Below are positions 48,843 through 60,532 of a DNA stretch of 64,000 nt, one piece after another (position 1 is the stretch's first letter; each line of letters starts with the position of its first letter). The DNA is from Nymphaea colorata (lineage: Eukaryota; Streptophyta; Magnoliopsida; Nymphaeales; Nymphaeaceae), in the NCBI RefSeq assembly GCF_008831285.2, contig NC_045142.1:17611354-17675353 (forward strand), read 5' to 3'. A program made the position numbers and the translations under genes. Below the pieces are notes generated by a model. It saw only the letters and a program-made list of their open reading frames with translations, was not told where the DNA came from and made no database searches.

Positions 48843-49244
48843 CAGCGCTGTACAAAGTGTCGAGCTAATTCGAGCCCAACTTGAACTCGCTTGGTTAAGC
48901 TCTACTTGAGAACGATTTGAACTCAAGCTTAACTAAAAATCCAAGCTTATAAACGAGTCGTGTTTGGGTTACATGAACTCTACTCGATTAAACTTTAGTA
49001 AGCTCGTTTAATCTAGGTTATTCTATTTTTCTTTTATTTTTTTTGTAATTTCCAAAAGTAAATCATGAAATGGGATTAAGTCAAATGAGGATTTGGTAAA
49101 CGAGTCAAGCTGGGACGCCGTCTATTGAGTCATATTCAAGCTGACCTTGTATATCTTGAATTGAGATCAAGCCGAGCAATATATGAGTCAACTTGAGTCC
49201 AACTTACCGAACTCAAGCTCAACTAGACTCTTGTACAGTTCTAC
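48843..49244. mobile_element. hAT-type MITE, about 402 bp (A3)
   Basis: Orthologous to 3697-4093. Clear inverted ends GCTGTACAAAGTGTCGAGC and the inverse of ACTGTACAAGAGTC. Flanks acgtaga/aagtaga. Confidence 0.72.
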
Positions 49245-49964
49245 AAGTAGATAGATGAGGAATAAAATAAAATAAATAAAAGGCTCAAAAAATTAGTTAA
49301 AGCAATCTCCTCACAGATGCTGTTGTGTATGGAAATTCATAAACACCGACTGAACTTTTCTTTTGCTGGTGGGGCCCGCTTTTGATATATAAGTGTATTG
49401 TTGGCGTCAGGTGGGACCCGCCAAATTTAGGTAAATGTGTGCGGATTACCAACTTCTTTTAAATTTATATGAACAGAAAAGCACCGTTTTTTTTTTTTTC
49501 TTTTGGATGTGTTGACTGAATGTGGAAGGTGGATTTGTGATGCCCTAAAACGACTGCTCAGTGCCTATGAAAGTTAGGATTAGGCATCGGGCCAGGGCTC
49601 GCAGCCTAGAAACCCTGCTGTTAGGGCCTGTATAGTTATTTCGACCGTCAATTTTGGGCACCCGGTTCCATTTATACCCTTATTTAAAACCTTTAACATT
49701 TCTTTTTTTAATATCTCAAAAGCCCTCAACGATACATCAAAAGTTTGTAAGGAAGGAGCTAGCTGCAGGCATCACAAAGAAGAGATAGAAAGAAAGAGAG
49801 AGATGTTATGTAGTGACCGGCTGCCTACTAGCCCAACCAAGCTCTCCTCAACCCAGCCAAAAAATCCTCCGTTGGTGACTCTAAGTGCCCCTCAACTACA
49901 AAATTCCGGCTCAGCCATGGGTTCAAGTTGAACTTGATATATGAAGAATCCTTTTGGGTCTATC

Positions 49965-50201
49965 TAAGGGTGGGCATCGGGCCGGTGAGCCTGGCCCGGG
50001 CCCGGCCCGATAGCCCGGGTCTCGGCCTGTGCCCGGCCCATTTGAAAATAAAAAATATTTTTTTAAATTATAAAATAATTTTTTAAAATATAAAATATAT
50101 TTAATAATAATAAATATATATTTTTAAAACAAAAAAAAATTAAAAAAAAATAAAATTTTAATGTAAACGGCCGGGCCGAACCGGCCCGATACGCAGGCCT
50201 A
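49965..50201. mobile_element. GC-ended hAT-like MITE, 237 bp, A3 only
   Basis: Left end TAAGGGTGGGCATCGGGCCG; the right end is the inverse of TAGGCCTGCGTATCGGGCCG. The core is pure A/T. Flanks ggtctatc and ggtttatg agree at six of eight positions. A1 (about 5960-5970) and A2 (about 27712-27722) show the site without it, so the insertion is younger than the duplication. Confidence 0.8.
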
Positions 50202-51570
50202 GGTTTATGACGAGAAAAAAAAATGACGAGCAGGTTTTCTGCTTTTAAGGTCACTTTAATCAAATTCTTAGTAACGCCTATTTAATCTTTTTCTACATGC
50301 TCGATCAATTTTTGCCGCATCATGGATGAATCCGATTATTCTGCCCCCTTACTCTTTTCTCTTTTTTCTCTTTAGTAAATTTTCTATTTATAATCATATG
50401 CAATCATAGAGTATAACTCAATCTTGAAACCTTATGCTGATTTTCGTTTAAGAGTTTATGTTAATTGCTCAGGTTTAAACATATAAGTGAAGAAAAAATA
50501 AATTGAGTTAACAAATACAAGCACATGTAATGAGCACTAACATAACAAAAGCCTACAATCTTAAGCTTTTCTCCCTCTATCTAGAACACCCACAAGTCCA
50601 GCAACTCGCTAATCCCTCGTTTGATTGTCGAGTCTAAGCGAGTTAAGTTCGATCAATTACAACTTGTCATTGCTCGCAGCAGCTCATGTTCAACTGACCA
50701 CCTTATTGAACCGAGTGAGACGAGCATGAAAGGAGCTGAACCTAAGTCAAGCGATGAGACAGTTGGCCAAGCTTAACAAAAGTTCGAGCAAAAGAGACAC
50801 TGGAAAAGGTTCTAAATTTTCTGTTGGAAGACTTTATCTTTGTTAACAAGCCTAATCATGCCAAATTGAGTTCAAATGGCTTACTCAAAGCTCGGCTCAA
50901 TAAACAAGCTCAAAAGATCAGCTCCAGCTCAACCCACTCATCATTGATTCGAGCTCAAGCCGAGCTTACAGAACCTACATGTAAAGACCAACACTCAGAG
51001 TTTTCTATACACCAAGCATGACCTGTCGATCCTCTTCTGAACAAGCCTGCTAATTGAAACCATATTGCTTACCAGCCTTACTTAACAACGTACTCTCTTT
51101 TTGACACTTTTAAGTAAACTTAGTAAAGGCCCCATTTTTTGCAAGTGCTGATAAGGCAAACTCAATAGGCAGTATAAACCACCACCTGGGATTGTTCTAC
51201 AAACGATTTACTCCTACCAATATGAATTTATCTGGACTGTCATTGACAATATTGTGTAGGACATGTAATGCATGGTATACCCATCTCTTGCATCATCAGC
51301 TGATGCATATTACGACATACAAGTGAAACCACGGAAGGAGAAGAAAGAGTGAATCCTCCGAGCAGGAAGAAAGCTGACCGAAGGAGTGGGAGTGCCATGA
51401 TTCAGATAATAGGTTCTCCTGACTATTATGACACACGGCACTAAAAAGTCCCACAAACCAGATCTTCGCTCAGATGCACATCCATACTGCATTTGTCTGT
51501 GCGCATGTTTCCATGCTTTTGTGTGGAGGGAGAGGGAGAGAGAGACAGCTGATTTAAGCTTGGATGCCTC

Positions 51571-51952
51571 TGTAACCTTATCACGAGATAAAAGATTATC
51601 TTTATCTTGCTTCTTTCTAAAAACTCTCTCACCCTAACTGCCCAGACTCTCTCACCCTAACTGCCCGCTGGGCTTTGGAAAAACCTCAGCAACTCTCTGT
51701 GTTACGATTTAGTCTCTCCGTCGATTTCCCTGGAGCCCCTTAGAAGGAAGCCCGTTAACTTTCTTCTTTCTCTTATTCATCTTCTTCTTGCTCTGTTTTC
51801 TTTTCAACTTGGAGTCTTCTTGCTCTGTTTTCTTTTCAACTTGGAGTTGTCGCTGCTTCTTTGCTTGCAATCTGGAGCCACTGGTGAACATACTACGCAG
51901 GTGACGACTTGCTACAGGCCTCTGTTCCGCTGCTACTTCAATTGATCCAACA
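51571..51952 (+). repeat. 5' LTR of element II (unit 3)
   Basis: Lacks about 70 bp just inside its 5' end (tctg joined to taaccttatcacg). It carries two tandem duplications, 23 bp at 51623-51668 and 32 bp at 51783-51846. Ends ATCCAACA. Confidence 0.85.
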
Positions 51953-51953
51953 T

Positions 51954-51965
51954 TGGTATGAGAGC
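51954..51965 (+). other. Primer-binding site of element II (unit 3)
   Basis: tggtatgagagc, one mismatch from the initiator-Met tRNA complement. Confidence 0.85.
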
Positions 51966-53884
51966 TTTACTTGTCGAACTCTAATAAGTGAAATTTGACT
52001 TCTGTGGTGCCTGTGTAGATTATACTACCTTCGTATATGTGTCGTCTGTGTATCATGCTGTTTTAAGATCTATTTCCTGAAAATAACGCATGCTAGGCTA
52101 TACTGAGCTGAAGCGTGAAGCATGCTAGTCTAAATTGGTTTTGAAACTCTGTGGTTTCTATATTATGTCGTTCTTCTTTTTTTTCTCTCTGTGTCTGCCA
52201 GAGACGGAGACCAGAAGCATATCCAAGTTAAGGGCTCCGTCAGAGAGTTCCGAACCTATTGTAGGCAGTAATTTTATACCAGAACCTTCATAGGAGGCCT
52301 GTCCAAAGGACACACCATTGCTAAAGTAAACTGCTACAGAGGCAGTTCTGCGTCTCAGACGACAGAGACCAGAGCTTGCACTGCTCGACATACAATAGAA
52401 TACTAAGGGAAAGAGGGAAGAGTAAGGGACGTTACATGAAGAAATTAACTCTGCTCCCTCTTCCATTGGACCCCAAATGACCGTTTTATTAATCCTTGAC
52501 CTCTCTGCTCCAGCCTTCTTCTGCCTACTAGCATCGAGTTGTTTTCGTCGCACTCCCTGTCCAGGGACATGAGAGGTGCGTGCGAAGCCTCAGTCTGTGC
52601 TAGGTGGTTGTCCCTTTTTCCTCTTTTTTATTTCTTCCAGCGTCGACCCTGACCCACCCAGAAGGCCTGACGGCATAAGGCGCACGGTCTGCCTTCTTCC
52701 TCGCCGTGTCAAGAAGAGAAGATTTAGCAGTCTTTGGGGTGCACCTGCCTAAGTCTTTTTTCTTCTTTTGCAACAACCCAAGACTGTCGCTTGTCGGATG
52801 CAGTTTCTGTCTCGCGATAGCAGCAGGGGACACTCTCTAGCCGTCCTCCTTACAGCGGCATTGAACATTCTAGCCTCTAGCAGGCTGAAAAACAATCGAT
52901 TGTCGCTACTAATTCCCTCAGAATCTGGCTGGAAAACGCCGCCCAAACCCTAGTTCCTATCGAAATCACCTAGCAGCTGCCACATCCGAAGAACAGTCGA
53001 TCGGCAAGACCTCAGGCTGCGTTAGGATTTCCCAATAGCGGACACGATCCCGTATTGATGCTCTCTGGTGGTTGCTGGTGACTGGGGTCCGAGTTAGATG
53101 GTCGGCAGAACGTGTCCTCGATCGGTCGCTTGCTGGATGAAGCCAGGCAGGCTGCCTCCTGGCCTCCACGAGAGCCGCCGGGTACAGTGGAAGTGTAAGA
53201 GGGGCGGATACTTGCCGCAAGTTTTCACCGTGCCGGTAGAAAGGTCTTCCCCGCGGTGGTGGTGAGAAAACTCGGCAGTAGCAGCGGCAGGGGCGCGGCG
53301 GACAAATCCCAAGTGAAGCAGAGCTCTCTCGAGAGGAGAGAGATGCTCTCGAGAGGAGAGAGAATGGGACCAGAGAAACGCGAAAAAATCGCGACGAAGG
53401 GGTTTGTATACAAAAATTTGATAATTACAGAATCAGTTCACTTTTTTTGCATCAGTTTCAAAAAGCCCATCGTACTTTTTATAAATTTATGCCACGACGT
53501 TTTTGCTAAAACCTTCTTCAAAAAGAAGCTTGAGAAAGTTAATTTCAGCAAAAACCAGAGATTTTAAATGAAATTGCTTAGTGATACCCTCATATTTATT
53601 GTAAATTGCTGAAAAAGGGTTTCGAAAATTTATTTTACAATCACAAAACCGAGATTTTATGTACAATTTACGTACAGGTACCCTTAGGCTTACTAAAAAT
53701 TGCTAGGAAAAGGTTCTAAAAATAAATTTGAAAAGCAAGGGAAAATTCACGTTCTAAATTTAAGTTTAAATTTGAGATTTCTATGTGTGATTTAGAATAT
53801 TATTGGACTTTTTCTCCTGATATGATATTCCTTATGTTGTTCTCCTTTATTGTTCTTTACTTGCCATGAAAACTTAATTTAGAA

Positions 53885-54655
53885 ATGACATAAAAAATGA
53901 AAACATCATAATTAGCTAAAACTGAGAAACTAAATGGAACAAACTTCCATGCATGAAAATGTAGGATCATGGTGAGCTTGACTCTGAAAAGGCTGGTTTA
54001 TGTAATCAACCAGCCCTTTCACATTTTAGGAGACAAATCTACAGCTGAGAAAAGAATGGCATATAAGTCCTTTTACAACTGATGACTTGATAGCTAGAAC
54101 CATCATGTTAGCCTTTATGAAAGATGATTTGATAAGGGCATTTGAGGATTGTCCAATTGCCAAAGAAATGTTTGACACTATCTCCTCTAAATACGATACC
54201 TTTACTATGATGAAACTACAATTGCTACTAGAACAATACAATTCATATAAAATAAAAGAGTCAGATAATGTAGTGGACTATGTTAACAAGATGTTGGTCA
54301 TGGCTAAAGATATAACTCTTGTGAGAAATGTTATATCAGACAACATGCAGAGCAGTATAATTCTGAACAGCCTACCGCCTTCTTGGGATATGGCAGTTAC
54401 TGCCTTGAGTCTCCAATTTGATAATTTTACTTTTAAAAAGCTTCTCATATAGTTAGTTATTCAGCAACAACAGCTAGCCAAAAGAAAGAATGCAAAACTG
54501 ATGAAAGTCCAAGAAAAACTTGTTAGTAGTTTTGTACCTATAAGACAAACAATTTAAAAAATGAAACTTTTGCAAGTTTAAGGGCAATGTTGAAGGTACT
54601 AAAAAATCTCAAGGAACTATAGTGAAATGCTACAAATGCGAAAGCCTAAACATAT
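53885..54655 (+). pseudogene. Copia gag relic (element II, unit 3)
   Basis: Homologous to 32053-32850. It reads as degenerate KLNGTNFHA..., then a 121-codon frame at 54087-54452 with LLLEQYNSYKIKESDNVVDYVNKM and ILNSLPPSWDMAV. The zinc knuckle is ruined (CYKCESLNIYEE) by a one-base loss. Several stops and frameshifts. Confidence 0.88.
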
Positions 54656-55620
54656 ATGAAGAAGAACTGCGGGACAAATTTCCTGAATAAGAAAGACAAC
54701 AATTGTCAGGGCAACAACAATAGGATGAAGCAGCAAGGGGGCTCCAACAGAAAAGTCATCTATGTAGTGTCAGAATCTTTGTTTGCATATGGAGATCTAA
54801 CTGGTTGGTGGGTTTATTTAGAAGTCACTCATCACATCGCGAAGACAAAAGAAGGTGTGATTCACATGGAAGAACTAAGTCCAGGAACTCACAATGTCTA
54901 CACGGGAAACAACTCATATTGTGATGTTATGAGAATTGGAACTTATCGGCTGAATGTTGGAGGTACCAATGTCATTCTTAATGAGATTTTGTATGTCCCT
55001 TCCATGAGGAGGAACTTGATATCTATTCACACACTAAATGTGAGTGTAAACTTATGGCATGAAAGATTAAGCCATGTAAGCATAAAAAAGATGAAGACTC
55101 TAACATATCAAGGTTTAATACTTGACATAAATATAAATGATTTTGCAAAATACGAGTTGTGTGTATACGAAAGGATAGCAAGGAAACCATTTCTGTCTGA
55201 AGTAATTCGGGTCACTAAACTACTTGAAATAATCTATATTAATATTTGTGGATCTTTCAGAATCCAAACTCATAGTGGCAAGCTATACTTCATAACATTT
55301 ATCGACGACTTCTCAATATTTGGTTATATTTACCTGATTAAATACATGTTGGAAGCACTTGAGAAATTCAATGAATATAAATCTGAAGTCGAGAGACAAC
55401 TTGGAAGATAGATTAAAGTTGTAAGGGCTGATCGAGGAGGATAATACACCTCTAATGGATTTCTCAAATACTATAAATATCTTGGAATTAATAAGCAATA
55501 CACAATGCTTAGAACACCACAACAAAATGATATAGCTGGGAGGTGTAACAAAACTCACTTGAACATGATGAAATCTATGTTGGCAGGTGCACAATTACTA
55601 AAAGAATTTTAGTGTGAAGT
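54656..55620 (+). pseudogene. Copia protease/integrase relic (element II, unit 3)
   Basis: The protease site is lost: the position of DSG in element I reads YLE (WWVYLEVTHHIAK). The pre-integrase HHCC region is damaged and the first integrase acidic residue is changed (YINICGS in place of HTDICGP); the ADRGG region ends in a stop. At about 55620 the sequence jumps from integrase directly to RNase H, removing about 1.6 kb that corresponds to 33971-35605 of element I, including all of RT. Confidence 0.88.
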
Positions 55621-56258
55621 TAACAACTATGTATACAATAAGAAACGAAAGGACTGAAATTGTCCTATCAAGCCGATGAGCTATCTGTAGTTGGCTATTC
55701 CGATTTTATAGGTTGCAAAGATGATAGTAAGTCTACCTCTAGATATGTATTCTTCTTTAGGGGCCCGTTTGATGGGCAGGTGAAATTTAACGTAATAAAT
55801 TTACCATGGTAAATTTTTCTGTAAAAATTTACAGGTTGAAATTTCTCCCTCTTCCAATCTGAGGTCCTGTTTGATGCACAGGAAAAATTTACCGTGGTAA
55901 ATTTAATCCTGTTTGATACACAGGAAGAATTTTTACACATACATTCTAAGTTGATTTGATGACTTTGAGACTACAGTTTATCATCAATTGGAAGATACAC
56001 TTTTCTTTATATTTCCTTTCATAAAATTATACAAACTACTCAACCATTTTTTTAGTTGTCGAGAAACTGTGATCAAATGAGAAAGATTTTGTGTAGGTTT
56101 GCGAGTGGAGTCCTAGATTCTGTTTTCTGCCAAACTGCACTTAAATGTGCAACACAAGTCTCTGCTGCAATCCTACGTCGATGATCGAAAATGTGTTCGT
56201 TGATGCACATATGACAAAGTCCATGTTCAACTTCACAACTCTTTCAATTTCTCACAAG

Positions 56259-56654
56259 TCAGAATGATCGAAGCATTACTCTGTTATGTTTGAACCGACT
56301 AGTGGTGCAAACCTGCACAAGTAGTTGCAGATCCAAAAAGGGGCTAATTTCGCTAAGTGCCCAAGTCCACGATTCTAGCTTCAGCTGGCTTCGCAGCCTT
56401 GCATAACAAAGCCAAGAACTCCTCTGTTGAGAATTGCCCACGAAACTGCAAATTGCCGCATACCGAAAGGGTTTCTTCATCTCGTAGAGCACAGATTCAG
56501 GGATCAAAACTCTCGTTTTCCCATCAACAACAACATTCTCAAAGGGTTCTTCGTCATCCATGTCAACATTCGGTTCCCCACTCACCATTTGTACCCAAGT
56601 TGTTCCAGCCGGCAGTTTTCCCCACTGATTACAGCCATCCGACGGACAGTACAA
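56259..56654 (-). pseudogene. Captured coding fragment, DUF4283-like (tentative)
   Basis: The frame reads TWVQMVSGEPNVDMDD, then VVVDGKTRVLIPESVL and FRYAAICSFVGNS. The pattern W-x(2)-V...V-x-DG-x-x-x-V-x-IP followed by a hydrophobic 'G' segment resembles the start of DUF4283 domains found in ORF1-like proteins of plant LINEs. The frame then continues as unrelated residues to a stop at 56259. Only about 60 residues look domain-like and key features beyond them are missing, so this is at best a fragment. The assignment rests on pattern memory, not a search. Confidence 0.35.
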
Positions 56655-56729
56655 ATCTCCTCGGAAAATAGCAATCGACCCTCGCCAAGAGAGTTGACGT
56701 TCGTCGCCAAGGAGGAAGTAAGTTTTTCT

Positions 56730-56970
56730 TTTCCCCCTCTACTTCCGCCTTACCCCTCTGCTTCCGCCTTCCCCCTCTTCTTCTCCCTTTCCCCCTCTCC
56801 CACTCTGCATCGTCTGGTCTCCCTTTCCCCCTCTGCGTCCCTTTCCCCTCTCCCCCTCTGCGACGTCTGGTCGGGAGCTGTCCTTCCGCCTTCCCCCTCT
56901 TCTTCTCCCTTTCCCCCTCTCCCACTCTGCGTCGTCTGGTCTCCCTTTCCCCCTCTGTGTCGTCTGGTCG
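56730..56970. repeat. Pyrimidine-rich tandem repeats
   Basis: Blocks of ttccccctcttcttctccct and ccctctgcgtcgtctggtc alternate. The stretch ttccccctcttcttctccctt...ctggtcgggag occurs twice (from about 56769 and about 56889). Arg/Gly frames on the minus strand are repeat translations. Confidence 0.85.
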
Positions 56971-57513
56971 GGAGGTGAAGTGATAGCTTGGTCCTGTAAG
57001 AAACAAGGATGTATTGCTCAGTACACTCAAGAAGCAGAATATGTAGCATGTAAAGTTGCAATTACTTTTGCTGTCTAGATAAATCCGTTTTTGAAAGACT
57101 TAAAATTAGATTTTGATCATGAATCAGTTCAATTGTATTGTGATAATGAGACTGCAATATCCTTTATGAAAAATAGAGCAGTTAGGTCAAACAATAAACA
57201 TATAATGGTGAAATACCATTATGTTAACGAAATGATTGAAAAAAATGAAATCTCAGTTGATTATATGCCTAACAATGATATGATAGTTGATCTCCTAACT
57301 AAGAGAATATCTAAAGACTTGTTTTCAAAACATGTAGACCATATGGAGTTAAGATATATTTAAAAGGTTGCGAAAGAAAAACCATGGAAAACCTCATTGT
57401 AAACCTTGTACAAAATTTAAGTTACAATGGATAAACCAATTATGGAAAACCATGTAACTAATTAAACAAAAAAACCTACAGATAGTGGAAGCAAATTTGG
57501 CGGTCTCTTAGCC

Positions 57514-57523
57514 AAGTGGGAGA
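57514..57523 (+). other. Polypurine tract of element II (unit 3)
   Basis: aagtgggaga directly before the 3' LTR. Confidence 0.88.
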
Positions 57524-57947
57524 TATTGGATAGTGGCCATTGAGCCCTATCTGGATGTCTCGTAACCATAAGGTAGTTACGAGATTAACTTTGAAACCTT
57601 ATCACGAAGATAAATATTCATCTTTATCTTGCTCCTTAAAAAAAACTCTCTCACCGTAACCACCCATTGGGCTTTGGGGAAACCTAAAGGAATGGCCTAT
57701 TTATGCTGAGCAACTCTCTGTATTAGGGTTTAATCTCAAGGTTGATTTCCCTAAAGGAGCTCCTTAGAAGGAAACTCGTGAACTTTCTTCTTTCTCTTCT
57801 TCTTCTTCTTCTTTGTCTTCTCTGTTTTTTTCAACTTGGAGTTGTCGCTGCTTCTTTGCTTGCAATCTGGAACCGCTGGTGAACATACTATGCAGGCGAT
57901 GACTTGCTTCAGGCCTCTGTTCTGTTGCTACTTCAATTGATCCAACA
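57524..57947 (+). repeat. 3' LTR of element II (unit 3)
   Basis: 424 bp from TATTGGATAG (TG decayed to TA) to ATCCAACA. It is followed immediately by ttggtgtcaaagctttacttg, a copy of the primer-site/leader sequence found after the 5' LTR. Confidence 0.88.
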
Positions 57948-58078
57948 TTGGTGTCAAAGCTTTACTTGTTGAACTCCAATAAGTAAAATTCTTTTTGTGG
58001 TGCCTCTGCAGATTATATTTGCCAAAGGACAAGTCGTCTCGAAATTTGGTGTTTCTCAGAGAAGAAAGTGAACCTGTA

Positions 58079-58220
58079 GATAAGGGCAGAACTGTGTTGC
58101 ACAGCAAAAAGAGAGAAGGGAAGAATAGATGCCTTCAAAAATATTCTCAGATAAGGGCAGAATTCTGTTGCACAACAAAAAGAGAGAAGGGAAGAATAGA
58201 TGCCTTCAAAAATATTCTCA
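58079..58220. repeat. 71-bp direct tandem duplication
   Basis: gataagggcagaa...aaaatattctca occurs at 58079-58149 and again at 58150-58220 with few differences. Unit 1 has a single copy near 8892-8955. Confidence 0.92.
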
Positions 58221-58335
58221 CTCCACCACTCTCTTCACAAGAAGCATAGCATAACTACCGAGGCAAGGGATGTAAAAAAAACAGCATGTCTCATGTGGCA
58301 CTAATTGTTTTGGAGAGTTGAGGTTGAGTAGAGAA

Positions 58336-58605
58336 GTGGGTACCAGACACCCGGCACGACTCGGGCTCGGGCCGACATCGAGTGAGCTCCATCAATTTTT
58401 TTAATATTTATTTTATTAATTTATATATATAATTTTATTACGAGTAATTGTATTTATATATTATTTTATATAAAAACTATATTTTTTAATTTAATCGGTC
58501 GGCTCAGGTTTTAATGGTCGGGCCAAGCGCAGGCCCAAGTTTCAGGTGTCGGGCCAGCTCGAGTCTGACTCCTTATCATGCCAGGCCGGCCCGATGTCCA
58601 AACTT
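58336..58605. mobile_element. GC-ended hAT-like MITE (C2)
   Basis: Orthologous to 9068-9322. GC-rich ends around a ttttattacgagtaattg core. Confidence 0.55.
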
Positions 58606-59180
58606 ATACATCATGGTTGCTCTAGATAGTGACATTCAATGAGTGACTTGATGATAAAATGGTGAAGGCTGTTCAATAGAAGATGAAATAAAAATTAAAA
58701 CAAATTGACGAGTGTAAAGGAACAAAATGCTTCTTTGCTAAAAGCCAGTAAAACACTGGCACTGTTTTAGCTAGTGTAAACAACGGCAATGTTGAATTTC
58801 ATTAACAAGTTATATGTTATATGTTAGGCCCCAACATGAGGCAGCATATTTAAAATAATTCAAAAATGTGTACTCTTTAACGTGGAGTTAGAATTAATTT
58901 TTGCTCTTAAATTTCACGGCTGAATCTTTTCTGAAGAGACCCAAAAAAATGTAAGAATTAATAATTTCACAAGAAATAGTTGAAAAGTAAAAAAAATATT
59001 AAATATGATTTTTTTTAAAATAGCTGAAAGTTAACCTATGGCACTCTCAATCGGCTGTCCAATTGAATCTGCCATCAATTGATATGAATTAGTTGATTCT
59101 GTGTATGGCATACTCCTTAGGCTTCCTCTGTCCGTTCGATTGGAATTTTAACAATACACGAATTCTGTGAAAGGTGTTTG

Positions 59181-59183
<3 letters not shown>

Positions 59184-59233
<50 letters not shown>
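59184..59233. repeat. (TA)25 microsatellite
   Basis: The paralogous site in C1 (about 9902-9911) has only about five TA units. Confidence 0.95.
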
Positions 59234-59236
<3 letters not shown>

Positions 59237-59477
59237 TTCTTAGAATTTGAGAACTGCAGATTTCATACAAATTCTTACCCTCCAACAAATTCTACCTTTT
59301 CTCACTGCAAAAAAAAAATAATCAAATAATGAACTTAAGTGCGGATCATAAGTCTCACTTAAGATTCATAGTTTGATGAACCGTGAATTTTACTATAATT
59401 TTTTTGTCACTTCAAAATCTATTGATCAATCGTCCATATGTTTTGGCTTTATAAATTGAAAACATGTTGTCAAATGC

Positions 59478-59711
59478 CTGACCCTATCCGGCTCGTGACT
59501 ACAGCCCAGCATGGTTAAACTAAAAAAATACTGTTTTTCATATAAAATAGTTTATAAATATAATTATACATAACAAAATATATATAATTACACATATATT
59601 AATAAAATAAAATAAAAAGTTATTGGAGTCAAGCTAACCTGGGCGGGCCCGACCCTTAATTTTTGGGCCGAGTACCGATTATCCATCAATACCCAGCCGA
59701 TGCCCACCCTT
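59478..59711. mobile_element. GC-ended hAT-like MITE, 5'-truncated (C2)
   Basis: Orthologous to 10161-10413; the left terminus (taggactgggcatc) is missing. Confidence 0.5.
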
Positions 59712-60212
59712 AGTCGAACAATTTGAAGGGAGAGTGTGGCATAGTCGCTTGGACCATTGAGGACTTGCAAGACGCTAAAAACCAATTCGATTCCTTTAGG
59801 CGTCAACTCTAGAAAACAGACATAAAAAACATAAGCACTGGAAAACTAAGATAGCTTGTGAACTTAATTGAAGAACAAAGTGGGTGCATGTCCCAATCAC
59901 TCAAAGAAGGAAAGACTATCAGTGTATCTACAGCAGAAAAATCAGATGGAAAACGAGGGAGGGGTTTTACCTCTTTTTCTCGGGTTTAAGACTGCTTCAG
60001 AACTTGAATGGGTTAGTTATGTTACATGCGTCAAATTAGGAATTTTACATTCCCACACATGTAGGCCATGCAGCCTGTAGATTGGGTCTTACATTCTCAC
60101 ACATGTAGGCCATGCAGCCAGTAGATTGGGTCCACTCGTACGCATGGCCGAAAATTCTTTGACCTCAAACCAGACATAGCAGTTATGACACTTTGAAATT
60201 TGAGCATTGGAG

Positions 60213-60532
60213 ACTATGGACAAAAACCGGACCTTTTAAATGTGGCATTTTAAGTGTTTTTTTTTTAATCTATTGGTGGATGCAAAATCTGTATTAAGTT
60301 GACCATTTTTTTTGGCTTTTAGCAGTGTTTTTATAACAAGCAAAAAAGAATAGCTCTCAAAGCATCTACATTTTGATAATAGAAAAGTCAACATTCTTCA
60401 TGAAATCAACTTGACTCACAGCATTCTTTATGTTAAAGTAATTTTTATAAATACATTACGATGTTTATATTTCATTTACAATAATTTTTTAGCAAAAGAT
60501 TAAAGAGTCTGGTTTTTGTCTCTGACGTAAGT
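60213..60532. mobile_element. MITE with ACAAAARCCAGA ends (C2)
   Basis: Orthologous to 11048-11391, with inverted ends actatggacaaaaaccggacc and ggtttttgtctctgac. Confidence 0.55.

Larger units (their letters stand above)
55757..56970. mobile_element. 1.2-kb insertion inside RNase H relic
   Basis: Absent from the homologous position in unit 1 (7798-7815) and in element I. It begins gggcccgtttgatgggcagg. Its first 170 bp hold three copies of a cctgtttgatNcacagga-like motif with a palindromic aaatttaccatggtaaattt. The middle has a minus-strand frame. The right end is pyrimidine-rich tandem repeats. No matching terminal inverted repeat or clear target duplication was found, so the mechanism is undetermined. 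It may be a MITE plus captured host or LINE sequence. Confidence 0.75.
55621..57363 (+). pseudogene. Copia RNase H relic, split by an insertion
   Basis: The first part at 55640-55756 (LKLSYQADEL...GCKDDSKSTSRYVFF) and the second at about 56971-57363 (WSCKKQGCIAQYTQEAEYVACK... to HMELRYI). One aspartate/alanine pair of SDADF is deleted. The two halves are separated by the foreign segment 55757-56970. Confidence 0.88.
51571..57947 (+). mobile_element. Ty1/copia element II, most complete copy (unit 3)
   Basis: 5' LTR (truncated), primer site, about 1.9-kb leader, degenerate gag, protease/integrase, an internal deletion of RT, RNase H split by a 1.2-kb insertion, polypurine tract and 3' LTR. It is the same family as element I and older, judged by heavy decay. 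The same insertion site at the end of block A is used in unit 2, so it was in place before the segmental duplication. Confidence 0.9.

Noticed and set aside
56629-57061. Arg/Gly/Glu-rich minus-strand frames
   Set aside because: Translations of the pyrimidine-rich tandem repeat.
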